A stretch of DNA of 58,079 nucleotides from Bacilli bacterium (GCA_017470115.1 JAFUEZ010000014.1:1-58079); one strand, 5' to 3'. Shown: positions 15,560 through 24,851, numbered from the stretch's first letter. Numbers and translations are program-made. Notes: generated by a model not told the origin, from the letters alone.

Positions 15560-16477
15560 ATGGGATTATTAACTAAAGCAGTAATTAAAATCGAAACAAA
15601 TTCTTTTGATAAAAATAACGCAAAGTTATGGAAAGATATGCCTACGATTGAAGGTGTTAAAGTCACCGATGGTTTAAATTACACAAATGATAAAGAAGAA
15701 GAATTTAGATTATTCAATATCTATGAGCCAGTAGATTCTATAGATTCATTACCTGTTGTGATTGATATTCATGGTGGCGGATGGATGTATGGCGATAGAA
15801 ATCTTAATGGTGAATTTGCTAAATATTGTGCTTCTTTAGGTACGAAAGTTTTAACATTCAGTTATCGAATTCTTGATAAAGTTAAGCTTATAGAAATGGT
15901 TCAAGATGTATTTGAATTTATGCACTATATTTCAAAAAACGCTGCAGAACTCCGTTTAAATTTAAAAAAATGTGCAATAGTTGGTGATTCTGCTGGTGGT
16001 CATTTAGCTCTTTTATTTATGGCAATTAATGCTTCGAAAGAGCTTCAAGAGATTTATAAAGTTGAACCAGTTGATTTAGATGTTTCATTTATTTGCCTTC
16101 AACATGCTTGTGCATCTTTAACTGATACTATATTTGAAGGTAAGAGCAAGTTCCTTGATATTGCGATGAATTTCTATAGAAAAGCTTTGTTTGGTAGAAA
16201 GCGGAAAACTGACAAAATTTATTTAAATTCCAGTATTGATCAATTTGTTAAATATCTTAAACTTCCAAAAGTGTTAGTTGTAAGCGCAACTGGAGATGAT
16301 TTAAAAAAGAATAACGATTTCATGCTAAAAGTATTTGATGAAAATGACATTAAATATGAATATAAAGAATATGAGGGACTATTTCATGTCTTTCAAGTCA
16401 TGAAATATGACTTAAAAGAATCTAAAGAAATTAATTCATATATGATAGAATTATTTAAACAAAGTAGAAAGGAGTAA
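15560..16477 (+). CDS. Alpha/beta hydrolase (HSL-type carboxylesterase)
   Basis: The protein has 305 aa and no signal peptide. The oxyanion-hole motif HGGGW is at 71-75 and the nucleophile elbow GDSAGG at 142-147 (Ser144). Near the C-terminus VVSATGDD and EGLFHVF supply the Asp and His candidates. This is the bacterial hormone-sensitive-lipase-like esterase pattern; the substrate is unknown. A TATAAT at 15538-15543 and AGAGAGG before the ATG support the start. The gene ends 4 nt before the M6-type protease gene, so they share a transcript. Confidence 0.88.
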   Translation: MGLLTKAVIKIETNSFDKNNAKLWKDMPTIEGVKVTDGLNYTNDKEEEFRLFNIYEPVDSIDSLPVVIDIHGGGWMYGDRNLNGEFAKYCASLGTKVLTFSYRILDKVKLIEMVQDVFEFMHYISKNAAELRLNLKKCAIVGDSAGGHLALLFMAINASKELQEIYKVEPVDLDVSFICLQHACASLTDTIFEGKSKFLDIAMNFYRKALFGRKRKTDKIYLNSSIDQFVKYLKLPKVLVVSATGDDLKKNNDFMLKVFDENDIKYEYKEYEGLFHVFQVMKYDLKESKEINSYMIELFKQSRKE

Positions 16478-16481
16478 GCAT

Positions 16482-18038
16482 ATGAAAAAAAGAAATGTAT
16501 TCAAGGTTTTAGGAATAGCTACGATGCTATCTGCAACTGCGCTTGCTTTAACTTCTTGTGCAGACTTTTTAAAACAACTTTTTGATTTAGTTACTACCGA
16601 ACTAGGTATTACTGAAGAATACGATCCAGATGAATTTGCCACAACAGTTCAAGAAAATGGAGAATATTCTAAATTTAATTATCAACAACTATATGAAGCC
16701 AATCATGATGCTATCACACCAGGGAAAGGCACAGTAAATATTTTAGTTGTTCCGGTTCAATGGAAAGATTTAACTACTTTTACATCTAATGATTTATCTA
16801 CAATTAATGCCGCATTTAATGGGACAAAAGAAGATAATACAAATGATTATTGGGAAAGTGTAAAAAGTTTTTATTATAAATCTAGTAATGGGATTTTAAA
16901 TTTCAATTTTACTGTTTCTGATATTTATGTTCCTACATATAGGTCAAGTATTTTCTTAAGCCAAGTTGATGATTATGGAACTGAAACTTCAACCTTGCTT
17001 GATGAAATGGAATCAAGAGGAGTCACAGTTAAAGGGTCAAGAGTTAATTTTAAAGATTCTAAGTGGGATTCAAATAATGATAAATATATGGATGGAATTT
17101 GGATGATCTACAATGAGAAAGATTCTGGAAAAGTAGACACTACACATTTCTGGGCATATGTTACTAATTATTATGGAGAAAATACGAATTCTGGTCTTGG
17201 AAGATATGGCAATTGTGCGCTTTCATTCCTTTATGAGGACTCTATAAAAGGACATGACGCTCACACTTTAATTCATGAAACTGGGCATATGTTAGGCTTA
17301 GATGATTATTACGATTACAATAATCCAGATAATGATTATTCTTTTGATGGTGGATTAAACATGATGAATTTGAACATCGGTGATCATGATTCTTATTCAA
17401 AGTACTCACTTGGATGGACAAAATCATTGGTCGTTAATGAAAGCAAAACTTATACTTTAAAACCATTTGAAGAGAGTTTTGATAGTTTAATTATTCCTTC
17501 AGGAAGTTATAACGAATCATGCTTTAGCGAATATTATTTAATTGAATTCTATACTCCAACAGGTCTATTTAAACTTGACGCAACTCATAATTATAGACTT
17601 CAATATCCTAAGTTTTTTACGCAAAAAGGCCTCAGAATCCGGCATATTGATGCAAGATTGGCAATGGCAAATTATAACGGAACGACTTTCAATTTTGAAA
17701 ATTATTTAGATAGTACAATTACTAAGATTCCTGAAATTAGTGGCACATCATCATATATAAGATATCCAGTTGTTGCTCATACAAACAGTTTAAACGACAG
17801 AAATAGAAACAAAGACCGAAAGCCATTAATTGAACTTGCCTCAAGAACTCAAACTCGTTTATATCGAAATCGCTATGCTAACGATTTAGACCTTTATAAA
17901 AAAGGTGATACAATTAATGCAAGCAGTTTGTCTGAAACATTAAGTAATGGAAAATTCTATGATGGATCTTCATTTACCGCACAAATTACAGTTGATGATA
18001 TCACCGATGAAGCTGCAACATTAACTATTTCATTATAA
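16482..18038 (+). CDS. M6-type zinc metalloprotease-like lipoprotein
   Basis: The protein has 518 aa. The signal peptide has lipobox ALTSC (Cys26). The zinc motif HETGHMLGLDDYYD at 265-278 matches the HExxHxxGxxD pattern of immune-inhibitor-A-like (M6) peptidases, with a following Met (GGLNMMNL) that may provide the Met-turn. An SNNDKYMDGIWM segment before it may bind calcium. It is predicted to act at the outer face of the membrane on peptides. AAAGGAG lies 8 nt upstream of the ATG. Confidence 0.87.
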   Translation: MKKRNVFKVLGIATMLSATALALTSCADFLKQLFDLVTTELGITEEYDPDEFATTVQENGEYSKFNYQQLYEANHDAITPGKGTVNILVVPVQWKDLTTFTSNDLSTINAAFNGTKEDNTNDYWESVKSFYYKSSNGILNFNFTVSDIYVPTYRSSIFLSQVDDYGTETSTLLDEMESRGVTVKGSRVNFKDSKWDSNNDKYMDGIWMIYNEKDSGKVDTTHFWAYVTNYYGENTNSGLGRYGNCALSFLYEDSIKGHDAHTLIHETGHMLGLDDYYDYNNPDNDYSFDGGLNMMNLNIGDHDSYSKYSLGWTKSLVVNESKTYTLKPFEESFDSLIIPSGSYNESCFSEYYLIEFYTPTGLFKLDATHNYRLQYPKFFTQKGLRIRHIDARLAMANYNGTTFNFENYLDSTITKIPEISGTSSYIRYPVVAHTNSLNDRNRNKDRKPLIELASRTQTRLYRNRYANDLDLYKKGDTINASSLSETLSNGKFYDGSSFTAQITVDDITDEAATLTISL

Positions 18039-18067
18039 TGTAAAATTTACATATTTATTGTTATTTT

Positions 18068-18090
18068 AAAAGGCTTCATTGAAGCCTTTT
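18068..18090. terminator. Bidirectional terminator between protease and pncB
   Basis: AAAAGGCTTC / GAAGCCTTTT with a 3-nt loop has A and T runs on both sides, so it serves the plus-strand protease gene and the minus-strand nadE-pncB operon. Confidence 0.88.
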
Positions 18091-18103
18091 AATATGTGAA
18101 ATT

Positions 18104-19306
18104 TTATCTTTTATCTTTTTCTCTATCAAGCCTATAAGCAACTGATGATTTAAGATATTTTAAGAAATTAGGATCATCGCACATTTCTTTTCCTTCGCAA
18201 TCACTTAATTTTGCAACAGGTCTGCCATTAACGTATTGTAATTTTATGACGATATTTAAAGGTTCGACTTTTGTATCATTACTAACATAAGTTCCAATTC
18301 CAAAAGCAACTCCAATTTGATCACTAAATGTGTCATATAATTCTTGTGCTTTATCAAAATTTAAAGAGTCAGAGAAAAGAAGTGTCTTTCCTTTTAAATA
18401 TATATTATATTTTTTGTAATGATTGATCATTTTTTCAGCCCATTCATATGGATCACCTGAATCATGTCTAACGCCACTATAGTTATTGGTCATTGATCTA
18501 TCAAAATCAAGTAAGAAAAGGTCAGTTGTAATGGTATCTGTTAAAGCAGTACCATTATCTCCTAAATATTCTACATACCAATCCTTCATAGCATAATGAT
18601 TTGTATAAGCCAAAGGAATTTTATCGATACCTTGATACATTTGGACATATTCATGAGCATAAGTACCAATTGGTGTTAGTCCATATTTCATTGCTAAATA
18701 AACATTTGATGTACCAGCAAGGTTTTTAGTTTCACTTTTTAAGCGCCTAATTACTTCATCTTGCCAATCTCTTGAAAGCCTACGTCTACAACCAAATTCA
18801 GCAAACTTAAAAGTGTAGGTTCCATCATTAAATTTCTTTATTTTTTCGTTTAATCTTTCTCTAGCTGATTCAACAAGTTCATCATAGTCATATTTGAGTC
18901 TAAAATATGTTTCATTAATAATTTCTAAAAGATAGATTTCAAATTGCATTGCGCTAAACAATGGTCCTTTAATATCAACAACTAATTCACCATTTGGTGT
19001 TAAAGATGTCGAAACATAATCTCTAATTGGATGATATAATCTTAAAAATTGAATATAATCCTCTTTTATGAAACGAATAGAGCGTAAATAATTTAATTCT
19101 TCATTTGTAAAAGAAAGAGTACAAAGATGATCAATTTGGTCATTGATTTCATCTAACATTTCTTTTGTAAAGACAATATTCTTGTTTCTGCATTTGAAAA
19201 AATATTCACCAACCAAGTCAGTATGTTTATGAAATATGACTTGATTCATATTAAATTTATAAAGGTCTGTATCAAGAAGTGAATTGATAATAGGTTCAAG
19301 TTTCAT
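18104..19306 (-). CDS. pncB: Nicotinate phosphoribosyltransferase
   Basis: This is the first step of NAD salvage from nicotinate (nicotinate + PRPP + ATP to NaMN). The protein has 400 aa, the size of the short PncB class. It has the N-terminal LLDTDLYKFNMNQVI, the central FAEFGCRRRLS, GTSNVYLAMKYGL with PIGTYAHEYVQM, and GVRHDSGDPYEWAEK. It lies 2 nt downstream of nadE in a minus-strand operon, with AAGGAGAATT as ribosome binding site. Confidence 0.95.
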   Translation of the reverse strand: MKLEPIINSLLDTDLYKFNMNQVIFHKHTDLVGEYFFKCRNKNIVFTKEMLDEINDQIDHLCTLSFTNEELNYLRSIRFIKEDYIQFLRLYHPIRDYVSTSLTPNGELVVDIKGPLFSAMQFEIYLLEIINETYFRLKYDYDELVESARERLNEKIKKFNDGTYTFKFAEFGCRRRLSRDWQDEVIRRLKSETKNLAGTSNVYLAMKYGLTPIGTYAHEYVQMYQGIDKIPLAYTNHYAMKDWYVEYLGDNGTALTDTITTDLFLLDFDRSMTNNYSGVRHDSGDPYEWAEKMINHYKKYNIYLKGKTLLFSDSLNFDKAQELYDTFSDQIGVAFGIGTYVSNDTKVEPLNIVIKLQYVNGRPVAKLSDCEGKEMCDDPNFLKYLKSSVAYRLDREKDKR

Positions 19307-19308
19307 CT

Positions 19309-20040
19309 TTAATTCTCCTTTTTATAAGCAGGCATTGGAAGTAATTTGTGAAGATTGATTTTATGCAAATAATCAATTCTTTTTTTGGTGTTTTCATCTG
19401 AAATCTCGCCTGTTCTAATATATTTATCTAAAACTTCATAAGAGAAACCTAATTTTTCTTCATCAGATTTCCCGCTCATTCCATCTTCAGGAATCTTTTC
19501 AACAAACTTATCTGGAAGGCCCAATTCTCTACCAATAATTCTAACTTCAGTTTTTGTGAAAGCAGAAATAGGAGAAAAATCTCCAGCCGCATCACCAAAT
19601 TTTGTTGAATAGCCAACATAATCTTCACTTAAATTGCAAGTGTTAGCAACTCTGCCATTATATAAAGCAGAGATACCATAAAGAGTAGTCATTCTAATTC
19701 GAGCAGGAGTATTGGTTTTATATGCATCGATTAAATTTGGATCTTTTCCAACTTTAGATTCGATTTCAGCTTTCAATGTCTCAACTGGTTCTTTTATATT
19801 AATGATTAAATGTTTAATTCCTAAAAGTTGAACAAGTTCTTTTGATACATCGATATCATGTTGTTCACCGCAAGGCATTAAAACACCAATTACTCTTTCT
19901 TTGCCAAGAGTTTTAACCAACAAAGCAGCAACAACAGATGAATCTGTTCCTCCAGAAATTCCAATTATTGCATTACAAGTAGGGCCGTTTTTAGCAAAAT
20001 AATCCTTAATCCATTCAATTACTTTCTCTGAATATAGCAT
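19309..20040 (-). CDS. nadE: NH3-dependent NAD synthetase
   Basis: The enzyme amidates nicotinate adenine dinucleotide to NAD with ATP and ammonia. The protein has 243 aa, without the nitrilase-type glutaminase domain of long NadE forms. The PP-loop GISGGTDSS is near residues 28-36, followed by GVLMPCGEQHD, NLSEDYVGYSTKFGDAAGDFSP and a late KIPEDGMSGKSDEEKLG. AAGGAGTTAAAT precedes the ATG. It pairs with pncB for nicotinate salvage; the intermediate adenylyltransferase nadD is not in this window. Confidence 0.95.
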   Translation of the reverse strand: MLYSEKVIEWIKDYFAKNGPTCNAIIGISGGTDSSVVAALLVKTLGKERVIGVLMPCGEQHDIDVSKELVQLLGIKHLIINIKEPVETLKAEIESKVGKDPNLIDAYKTNTPARIRMTTLYGISALYNGRVANTCNLSEDYVGYSTKFGDAAGDFSPISAFTKTEVRIIGRELGLPDKFVEKIPEDGMSGKSDEEKLGFSYEVLDKYIRTGEISDENTKKRIDYLHKINLHKLLPMPAYKKEN

Positions 20041-20154
20041 ATTTAACTCCTTAACTAGTAAATTCTAGCAAAAAAGAGCGTTTATTTATATTAATTTGTT
20101 TATTTTTTAAATTTTTAATTTAAAATATTAACTTGAAAAGAAAAGAGTTAAAGT

Positions 20155-21273
20155 ATGGAAGAAGTGAAGAGAAGTGTAAAAGATTACCTCAAATTATTAA
20201 AAGAAAAAGCCATGACTACTACAAATGGTATGGCTATTGGGCTTTTTGGCACTTTAATTATAGGTACAATTATAAATTTATTTGCAAAAATTCCTGGTGC
20301 TGGCTTTATTTCAACTTGGGCTTTAGCTATTCAGGGTTTAATGGGAGCTGGAATCGGTTTAGGTGTTGCTCTTTCTTTAAAAAAATCAGGTATTGCTACA
20401 GTCGCAATCACAGCAGCAGGATTCGTAGGAAATTTTGCATTTATCTGGGTGACAAGTGGTTGGATGCCAACTGCTGAACTTTATAATGTTTTTCAGATTG
20501 GCGATCCTTTAAGTTGTTATATTTCTTCGATTTTAGCAGTAGTAGCTATTACTTATATAAATCAAAAAAAGACGCCTGTTGACTTAATTTTAATACCATT
20601 AGTTGGCTTAGTTGCGGCAATTTTATATTCTGCATTTTTAGCTGAATGGGTACATTTTGTTACGTTATTTATTGGATGGCTTATTGAGGTTTCAACTAAT
20701 GCTGTTCCGTTTATCATGTGTATTTTGATTTCAGTGTTAACTGGAATGGCTTTGACTGCACCAATATCAAGTGTTGCAATTTGTGTTGCTATTTCAATCG
20801 GAAACACTCCATTAGCTGCAGCGGCAGCTTTAATTGGATGTTCAACACAAATGGTTGGATTTGCAGTTCAAACAGCGAGAGATAATAAGTGGGGCTCAGT
20901 TTTAGCTGTTGGATTAGGAACATCAATGCTTCAATTTAAAAATATAATTAAGAATCCTATTATTTGGCTTCCAACTATAATTACAAGTGCAATTTTAGGA
21001 CCATTTGCTATGCTTATGCCATTAGAAAATGCTCAATATTATATTGATAATGGACTTACAAGTACTTTATCAGTAGGAGCAGGTATGGGAACTAGTGGAT
21101 TAGTTGGTCCATTAAACTTTTTAGCAGCTACTGATTATAATTGGATAATTATTTTAGAGATTGTCGGATTATGTATTTTAGCTCCAATTGTATTAGTGTT
21201 TTTCTTAGATTTATTGCTTAGAAAAGTAAATTTAATAAAACAGGGTGATTTATCATTAAAGAGTGATATTTAA
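20155..21273 (+). CDS. PTS EIIC-like integral membrane transporter
   Basis: The protein has 372 aa and is very hydrophobic, with about nine to ten membrane segments. The N-terminal soluble KRSVKDYLKLLKEKAMTT is followed by NGMAIGLFGTLIIGTIIN. It resembles the EIIC_2 family (Pfam PTS_EIIC_2) by its glycine-rich loop ALIQ-like repeats and a late GAGMGTSGLVGPL, but this is from memory of the family. No IIA or IIB partner is nearby, so phosphotransfer-coupled sugar import is uncertain. Only a weak ribosome binding site (AAGAG) is seen. Confidence 0.65.
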   Translation: MEEVKRSVKDYLKLLKEKAMTTTNGMAIGLFGTLIIGTIINLFAKIPGAGFISTWALAIQGLMGAGIGLGVALSLKKSGIATVAITAAGFVGNFAFIWVTSGWMPTAELYNVFQIGDPLSCYISSILAVVAITYINQKKTPVDLILIPLVGLVAAILYSAFLAEWVHFVTLFIGWLIEVSTNAVPFIMCILISVLTGMALTAPISSVAICVAISIGNTPLAAAAALIGCSTQMVGFAVQTARDNKWGSVLAVGLGTSMLQFKNIIKNPIIWLPTIITSAILGPFAMLMPLENAQYYIDNGLTSTLSVGAGMGTSGLVGPLNFLAATDYNWIIILEIVGLCILAPIVLVFFLDLLLRKVNLIKQGDLSLKSDI

Positions 21274-21274
21274 A

Positions 21275-21303
21275 CAAAAACCCTGCAAAACCTCAATATT
21301 TTT
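21275..21303. repeat. 29-nt intergenic repeat, copy 2
   Basis: Same as 5791-5819 with one mismatch. It lies immediately after the EIIC-like stop codon and just before the bidirectional terminator. Confidence 0.6.
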
Positions 21304-21308
21304 ATGAT

Positions 21309-21334
21309 AAAAGGACTTGATTTTAAGTTCTTTT
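21309..21334. terminator. Bidirectional terminator between EIIC-like gene and udk
   Basis: AAAAGGACTT / AAGTTCTTTT with one G-U pair and a 6-nt loop. It overlaps the last bases of udk on the minus strand. Confidence 0.75.
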
Positions 21335-21947
21335 AATTATCTAAATAGTCTTTTATGATCATCGATAAAACATTAATTGAGTTGTTTTGTATGCCATCAT
21401 TATTGATGATTAAATCAGCATAATATTGAGATGGCCCAATGATTTCTTCAAACATTGGTTGAACTGTTTCAAAATATTGTTTAATAACTGAATCGTATGA
21501 TCTGCCTCTTTCTTTAGTATCACGTTCGATACGTCTTACCAATCTTCTTTCATTGCTTGCTTTAATGAAGACTTTGAGGTCGCCATAACTTCTAACTTCT
21601 TTATCAACTAAAGCCATAATTCCTTCAACAATAATGACTTTTTTTGGTTCTATATATTCAGTCTTTGATGAACGATTATGAATTGTAAAATCATAAATAG
21701 GTTTATCAATTCCTTGACCATTTTTTAAAGCTTTAATATGTTCTCTCATCAATTTCCAATCGAAAGCCTTAGGGTGATCATAGTTTTGTTTAGCTCTTTC
21801 TTCAAATGGCATATTTGTGAGTTCTTTATAATAATCATCAATAGAAAAATGGAGAATATTCTCCTCTCCGAGCAATTTGCAGACTTCATTAATAACATGT
21901 GTTTTTCCGCTTGCGCTACCGCCACCAACTAAGACAATTTTGATCAT
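21333..21947 (-). CDS. udk: Uridine kinase
   Basis: The enzyme phosphorylates uridine/cytidine to UMP/CMP. The protein has 204 aa, typical for Udk. It has the P-loop GGGSASGKT near residues 8-16, the nucleoside-binding FSIDDYYKEL, NYDHPKAFD, and PIYDFTIHNR with VEGIMAL and the lid RRIERDTKERGRSYD. A promoter-like sequence ends 8 nt before the ATG, so translation may be nearly leaderless. It complements upp in pyrimidine salvage. Confidence 0.93.
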   Translation of the reverse strand: MIKIVLVGGGSASGKTHVINEVCKLLGEENILHFSIDDYYKELTNMPFEERAKQNYDHPKAFDWKLMREHIKALKNGQGIDKPIYDFTIHNRSSKTEYIEPKKVIIVEGIMALVDKEVRSYGDLKVFIKASNERRLVRRIERDTKERGRSYDSVIKQYFETVQPMFEEIIGPSQYYADLIINNDGIQNNSINVLSMIIKDYLDN

Positions 21948-21955
21948 AAAAATAC

Positions 21956-21984
21956 CCTATAAAAATATATCATGAGACTAGCAA
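21956..21984 (-). promoter_or_regulatory. Promoter of udk
   Basis: On the minus strand: TTGCTA, 17 nt, TATAGG, then 8 nt to the udk ATG. Confidence 0.5.
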
Positions 21985-22130
21985 TATTTCATTAAATAGT
22001 TGAAAAATAGTTATTCATGAGTACTAAATTTAAACTAAAAACATACTTAGTAATTTACTAGTAGTTTTTTAGTAGTTAATTTTTAAATTAAAAGTCATAT
22101 GTTTTAATACAAGTTTAATTTACATTGTGT

Positions 22131-22136
22131 TAAAAT
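22131..22136 (+). promoter_or_regulatory. -10 box abutting the small membrane protein gene
   Basis: TAAAAT ends 6 nt before ATG 22143. No ribosome binding site is present and the -35 match is poor. The 195-nt gap between udk and this gene holds both divergent promoters and the T-rich near-repeat TAGTAGTTTTTTAGTAGTT, and nothing else I could identify. Confidence 0.45.
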
Positions 22137-22142
22137 TTTGAC

Positions 22143-22424
22143 ATGTTAGAAGCATCAACAAGGACTGAAAAATATAAGTCTTATAGAGCTGAAATTAAGA
22201 CTGATGAATATTACGGAATCAGTAAAAAACCTGTAATTTCTAAAAAACCAGTAGTTAAGCAACCTGTTAATGAGTCTGAAAATACACAAGAAAATGGTTT
22301 TTTTAAGAATTATGCTGCTAAGAATAGACTTAAGACGATTCTATACATTTTGTTTGTTGTAGTTGTTGTTGGTTTGTTACTATTTTTATTAATTTATTTT
22401 GGGGAGCAGTTTTTGAATTTCTAG
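22143..22424 (+). CDS. Small C-terminally anchored membrane protein, function unknown
   Basis: The protein has 93 aa and was not recognised. The first ~60 residues are charged and include a short repeat KKPVISKKPVVKQPV. A single hydrophobic segment (LYILFVVVVVGLLLFLLIYF) sits near the C-terminus, so it is probably a tail-anchored protein with the N-terminus in the cytoplasm. It lies 1 nt upstream of cmk in a cmk-der operon, so it may be the operon's first gene. Its start follows the -10 box directly. Confidence 0.65.
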   Translation: MLEASTRTEKYKSYRAEIKTDEYYGISKKPVISKKPVVKQPVNESENTQENGFFKNYAAKNRLKTILYILFVVVVVGLLLFLLIYFGEQFLNF

Positions 22425-22425
22425 T

Positions 22426-23091
22426 ATGAGAACTTACAGTATTGCAATAGATGGCCCAAGTGCAAGCGGCAAATCTACAGTTGCGAAAATTATTGCTAAA
22501 AGATTAGGTTATATTTATGTTGATACAGGTGCTATGTATCGTGCTTTTACTCTTGCGGTTTTAAGAGCAGGAATTGACCCTAAAGATGAAGAAAAAAGTT
22601 GCACATTAATTGGCAAAATTAATATTTCTTTTGATTCTGAGAATAACATTACTCTTGATGGTGAAAATGTTGCAAAGGAAGTCAGAACTAACGAAGTTGC
22701 TGATAATGTAAGCTATATTGCAAGTTATAAAGAAATTAGATTATTTTTAGTCGAAGCTCAAAGAAAAATTGCTCAAAATGTTTCCGTTGTTATGGATGGT
22801 AGAGATATTGGAACTTACGTTTTACAAAATGCTGATTTAAAGATCTTCCAAATTGCATCTGCTGAAGAAAGAGCAAAAAGAAGATATTTAGAAAATAAAG
22901 AAAAGGGTTTAAAGACTAGTTACGAAGAATGTTTAGAAAACGTTAATAAACGTGATTATATTGATTCTCATCGTGCTTTTTGCCCTTTAAGACCTGCTGA
23001 AAACAGTGTACAAATTAATACTACAGAAATGACAATTGGAGAAGTTGTAAATAGAATTTTACAATTAGCTGCCGAAAGAGGTCTTAGATAA
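22426..23091 (+). CDS. cmk: Cytidylate kinase
   Basis: The enzyme phosphorylates CMP/dCMP with ATP. The protein has 221 aa, full length. It has the P-loop DGPSASGKST near residues 9-18, VDTGAMYRAFT, MDGRDIGTYVLQNADLKIF and the late RDYIDSHRAFCPLRPAEN segment, variants of the normal family motifs. It starts 1 nt after the small membrane protein and its stop overlaps der as TAATG. The cmk-der-HU order echoes the cmk, engA and hbs region of Bacillus. Confidence 0.96.
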   Translation: MRTYSIAIDGPSASGKSTVAKIIAKRLGYIYVDTGAMYRAFTLAVLRAGIDPKDEEKSCTLIGKINISFDSENNITLDGENVAKEVRTNEVADNVSYIASYKEIRLFLVEAQRKIAQNVSVVMDGRDIGTYVLQNADLKIFQIASAEERAKRRYLENKEKGLKTSYEECLENVNKRDYIDSHRAFCPLRPAENSVQINTTEMTIGEVVNRILQLAAERGLR

Positions 23092-24398
23092 TGTCATTAG
23101 GATTAGTTGCTATTGTTGGTTCTCCAAGTGTTGGAAAATCAACTATTTTTAATCGTATAATCGGTGAGAAAAAATCGATTATTGAGGAACAAAGAGGTAT
23201 CACCAGAGATAGAATATATTCTCATGCCTCTTGGCTTACTAAAGAATTTGATATTGTTGATACCGGAGGTATAGAAATTGAAAATAGACCTTTTCAACAG
23301 CAAATCAGAATGCAAGCCGAAATAGCTGTCAATGAAGCTGATGTCATTGTTTTTGTCGTTGATGGGCAAATTGGTTTAAATGATGATGATAGACTTGTAG
23401 CAACAATGCTATATAAATCAAAGAAACCTTGCATTTTAGTCGTTAATAAAATTGATGAAAATCATTTAAAGAACAATATTTATGAATTCTATTCATTAGG
23501 TTTAGGTGATCCTATTGCGTGTAGTGGCGCACATGGTGTTGGAATCGGTGATATTTTAGATAGAATTATTGAACTCTTACCTAAAAAAGAGGGCGAATAC
23601 AATGATGAAGGATTAAGATTTTCGATTATAGGTAGGCCAAATGTAGGAAAATCATCACTTTGTAATGCTATATTAAATGAAAATAGAGTCATTGTTTCTA
23701 ATATTGAAGGAACGACAAGAGATGCTATCGATACAAAATTTGTTAGAAACAATAAAGAATATGTTGTTATCGATACAGCAGGACTTAAAAAACGTGGAAA
23801 AATTTATGAATCTATTGATAAATATGCTGCGTTAAGAGCTTTAAGAGCAATTGATTCAAGTGATGTTTGCTTGCTTGTTATTGATGGAAGTCAAGGAATT
23901 AAAGAACAAGATAAACACGTTGTTGGATATGCAATGGAATCAAAAAAGGCCATCATTATCGTTGTTAATAAATGGGACCTTGTTAAAAAAGACAATAATA
24001 CAATGAACGAATTTACAAAAAATATTAGAAGTGAATTTAAGTTCTTAGACTATGTTCCTATTGTATATACCTCAGCTATTAATAAGTTAAGAATTGATGA
24101 TATTTTTGATCTTTTAAATAAAGTTTATGAATCTTACACCTTCCAAATTCAAACAAGTGTTTTAAATGATATTATTCAAGATGTTCAAATGATGAATGAA
24201 ACACCAGATTTTAATGGTGGTAGATGTAGAATTTATTATGCTCAACAAGTATCAACAAAGCCATTAACAATTGCATTATTTGTTAATGAGCCAACATGGA
24301 TGCATTTTTCATACTTGAGATATATTGAAAATCGTATAAGAGATTCATTTGAACTTATCGGTTCACCAATAAATTTAGTGTTAAGAAAACGAAAATAA
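23091..24398 (+). CDS. der: Ribosome-associated GTPase Der (EngA)
   Basis: Der is an essential GTPase for 50S subunit assembly. The protein has 435 aa and two tandem G domains: GSPSVGKST near residue 10 with DTGG, then GRPNVGKSS near residue 181 with DTAGL and NKWD. A C-terminal KH-like domain ends INLVLRKRK. It is full length and translated coupled to cmk through TAATG. Confidence 0.97.
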   Translation: MSLGLVAIVGSPSVGKSTIFNRIIGEKKSIIEEQRGITRDRIYSHASWLTKEFDIVDTGGIEIENRPFQQQIRMQAEIAVNEADVIVFVVDGQIGLNDDDRLVATMLYKSKKPCILVVNKIDENHLKNNIYEFYSLGLGDPIACSGAHGVGIGDILDRIIELLPKKEGEYNDEGLRFSIIGRPNVGKSSLCNAILNENRVIVSNIEGTTRDAIDTKFVRNNKEYVVIDTAGLKKRGKIYESIDKYAALRALRAIDSSDVCLLVIDGSQGIKEQDKHVVGYAMESKKAIIIVVNKWDLVKKDNNTMNEFTKNIRSEFKFLDYVPIVYTSAINKLRIDDIFDLLNKVYESYTFQIQTSVLNDIIQDVQMMNETPDFNGGRCRIYYAQQVSTKPLTIALFVNEPTWMHFSYLRYIENRIRDSFELIGSPINLVLRKRK

Positions 24399-24430
24399 AA
24401 TCGAAAAATAGGCAAAAAATAGGCAAAAAT

Positions 24431-24459
24431 GCGGTTTAGTTTGCTAAACTGCTTTTTTT
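24431..24459 (+). terminator. Terminator of the cmk-der operon
   Basis: The 9-bp stem GCGGTTTAG / CTAAACTGC has one G-U and the loop TTTG and is followed by seven T. Two tandem copies of ATAGGCAAAAA lie just upstream. Confidence 0.92.
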
Positions 24460-24494
24460 ATGTTTAAATCTAAATTGAAAGGAGATGAGAAATA

Positions 24495-24770
24495 ATGAAT
24501 AAAGCAGAATTAGTAGCCGCTATCTCATCAAAAGCAGGTTTAACAAAAAAGGACGTTGATATTGTTGTCGATTTATTATTTGATGAAATCGAAAACGTTT
24601 TAGCCGAAGGAGGCGAAGTTAAAATTTCAGGTTTCGGTAATTTCTTCGTCAAAGACAGAAAAGAAAGAATCGGAACAAGCCCAGTTGGTGCTCACGAAAG
24701 AATTAAAATTCCTGCAACAAAGACTGTTGGTTTCAAACCAAGCAAAAACATTAAAGCAGCTGTCAAATAA
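24495..24770 (+). CDS. hup: DNA-binding protein HU
   Basis: HU is a nucleoid-associated dimer that bends DNA. The protein has 91 aa: MNKAELVAAISSKAGL, GEVKISGFGNFFVKDRKER and the DNA-binding arm region with GTSPVGAHERIKIPATKT. It is full length. AAAGGAGATGAG precedes the ATG, and the gene is monocistronic between two terminators. Confidence 0.97.
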   Translation: MNKAELVAAISSKAGLTKKDVDIVVDLLFDEIENVLAEGGEVKISGFGNFFVKDRKERIGTSPVGAHERIKIPATKTVGFKPSKNIKAAVK

Positions 24771-24796
24771 TAATTAAACTTTAAATGTTATAAAAG

Positions 24797-24821
24797 AGAC
24801 TAATTTAATTAGTCTTTTTTA
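24797..24821 (+). terminator. Terminator after HU gene
   Basis: AGACTAAT / ATTAGTCT with a 3-nt loop and a T run. Confidence 0.88.
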
Positions 24822-24851
24822 ATACTAAAATTTGATACAATTTAACTAGGT

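Noticed and set aside
24407-24430. Tandem ATAGGCAAAAA pair as a CRISPR-like or iteron array
   Set aside because: There are only two 11-nt copies just before a terminator, with no spacers and no further units.
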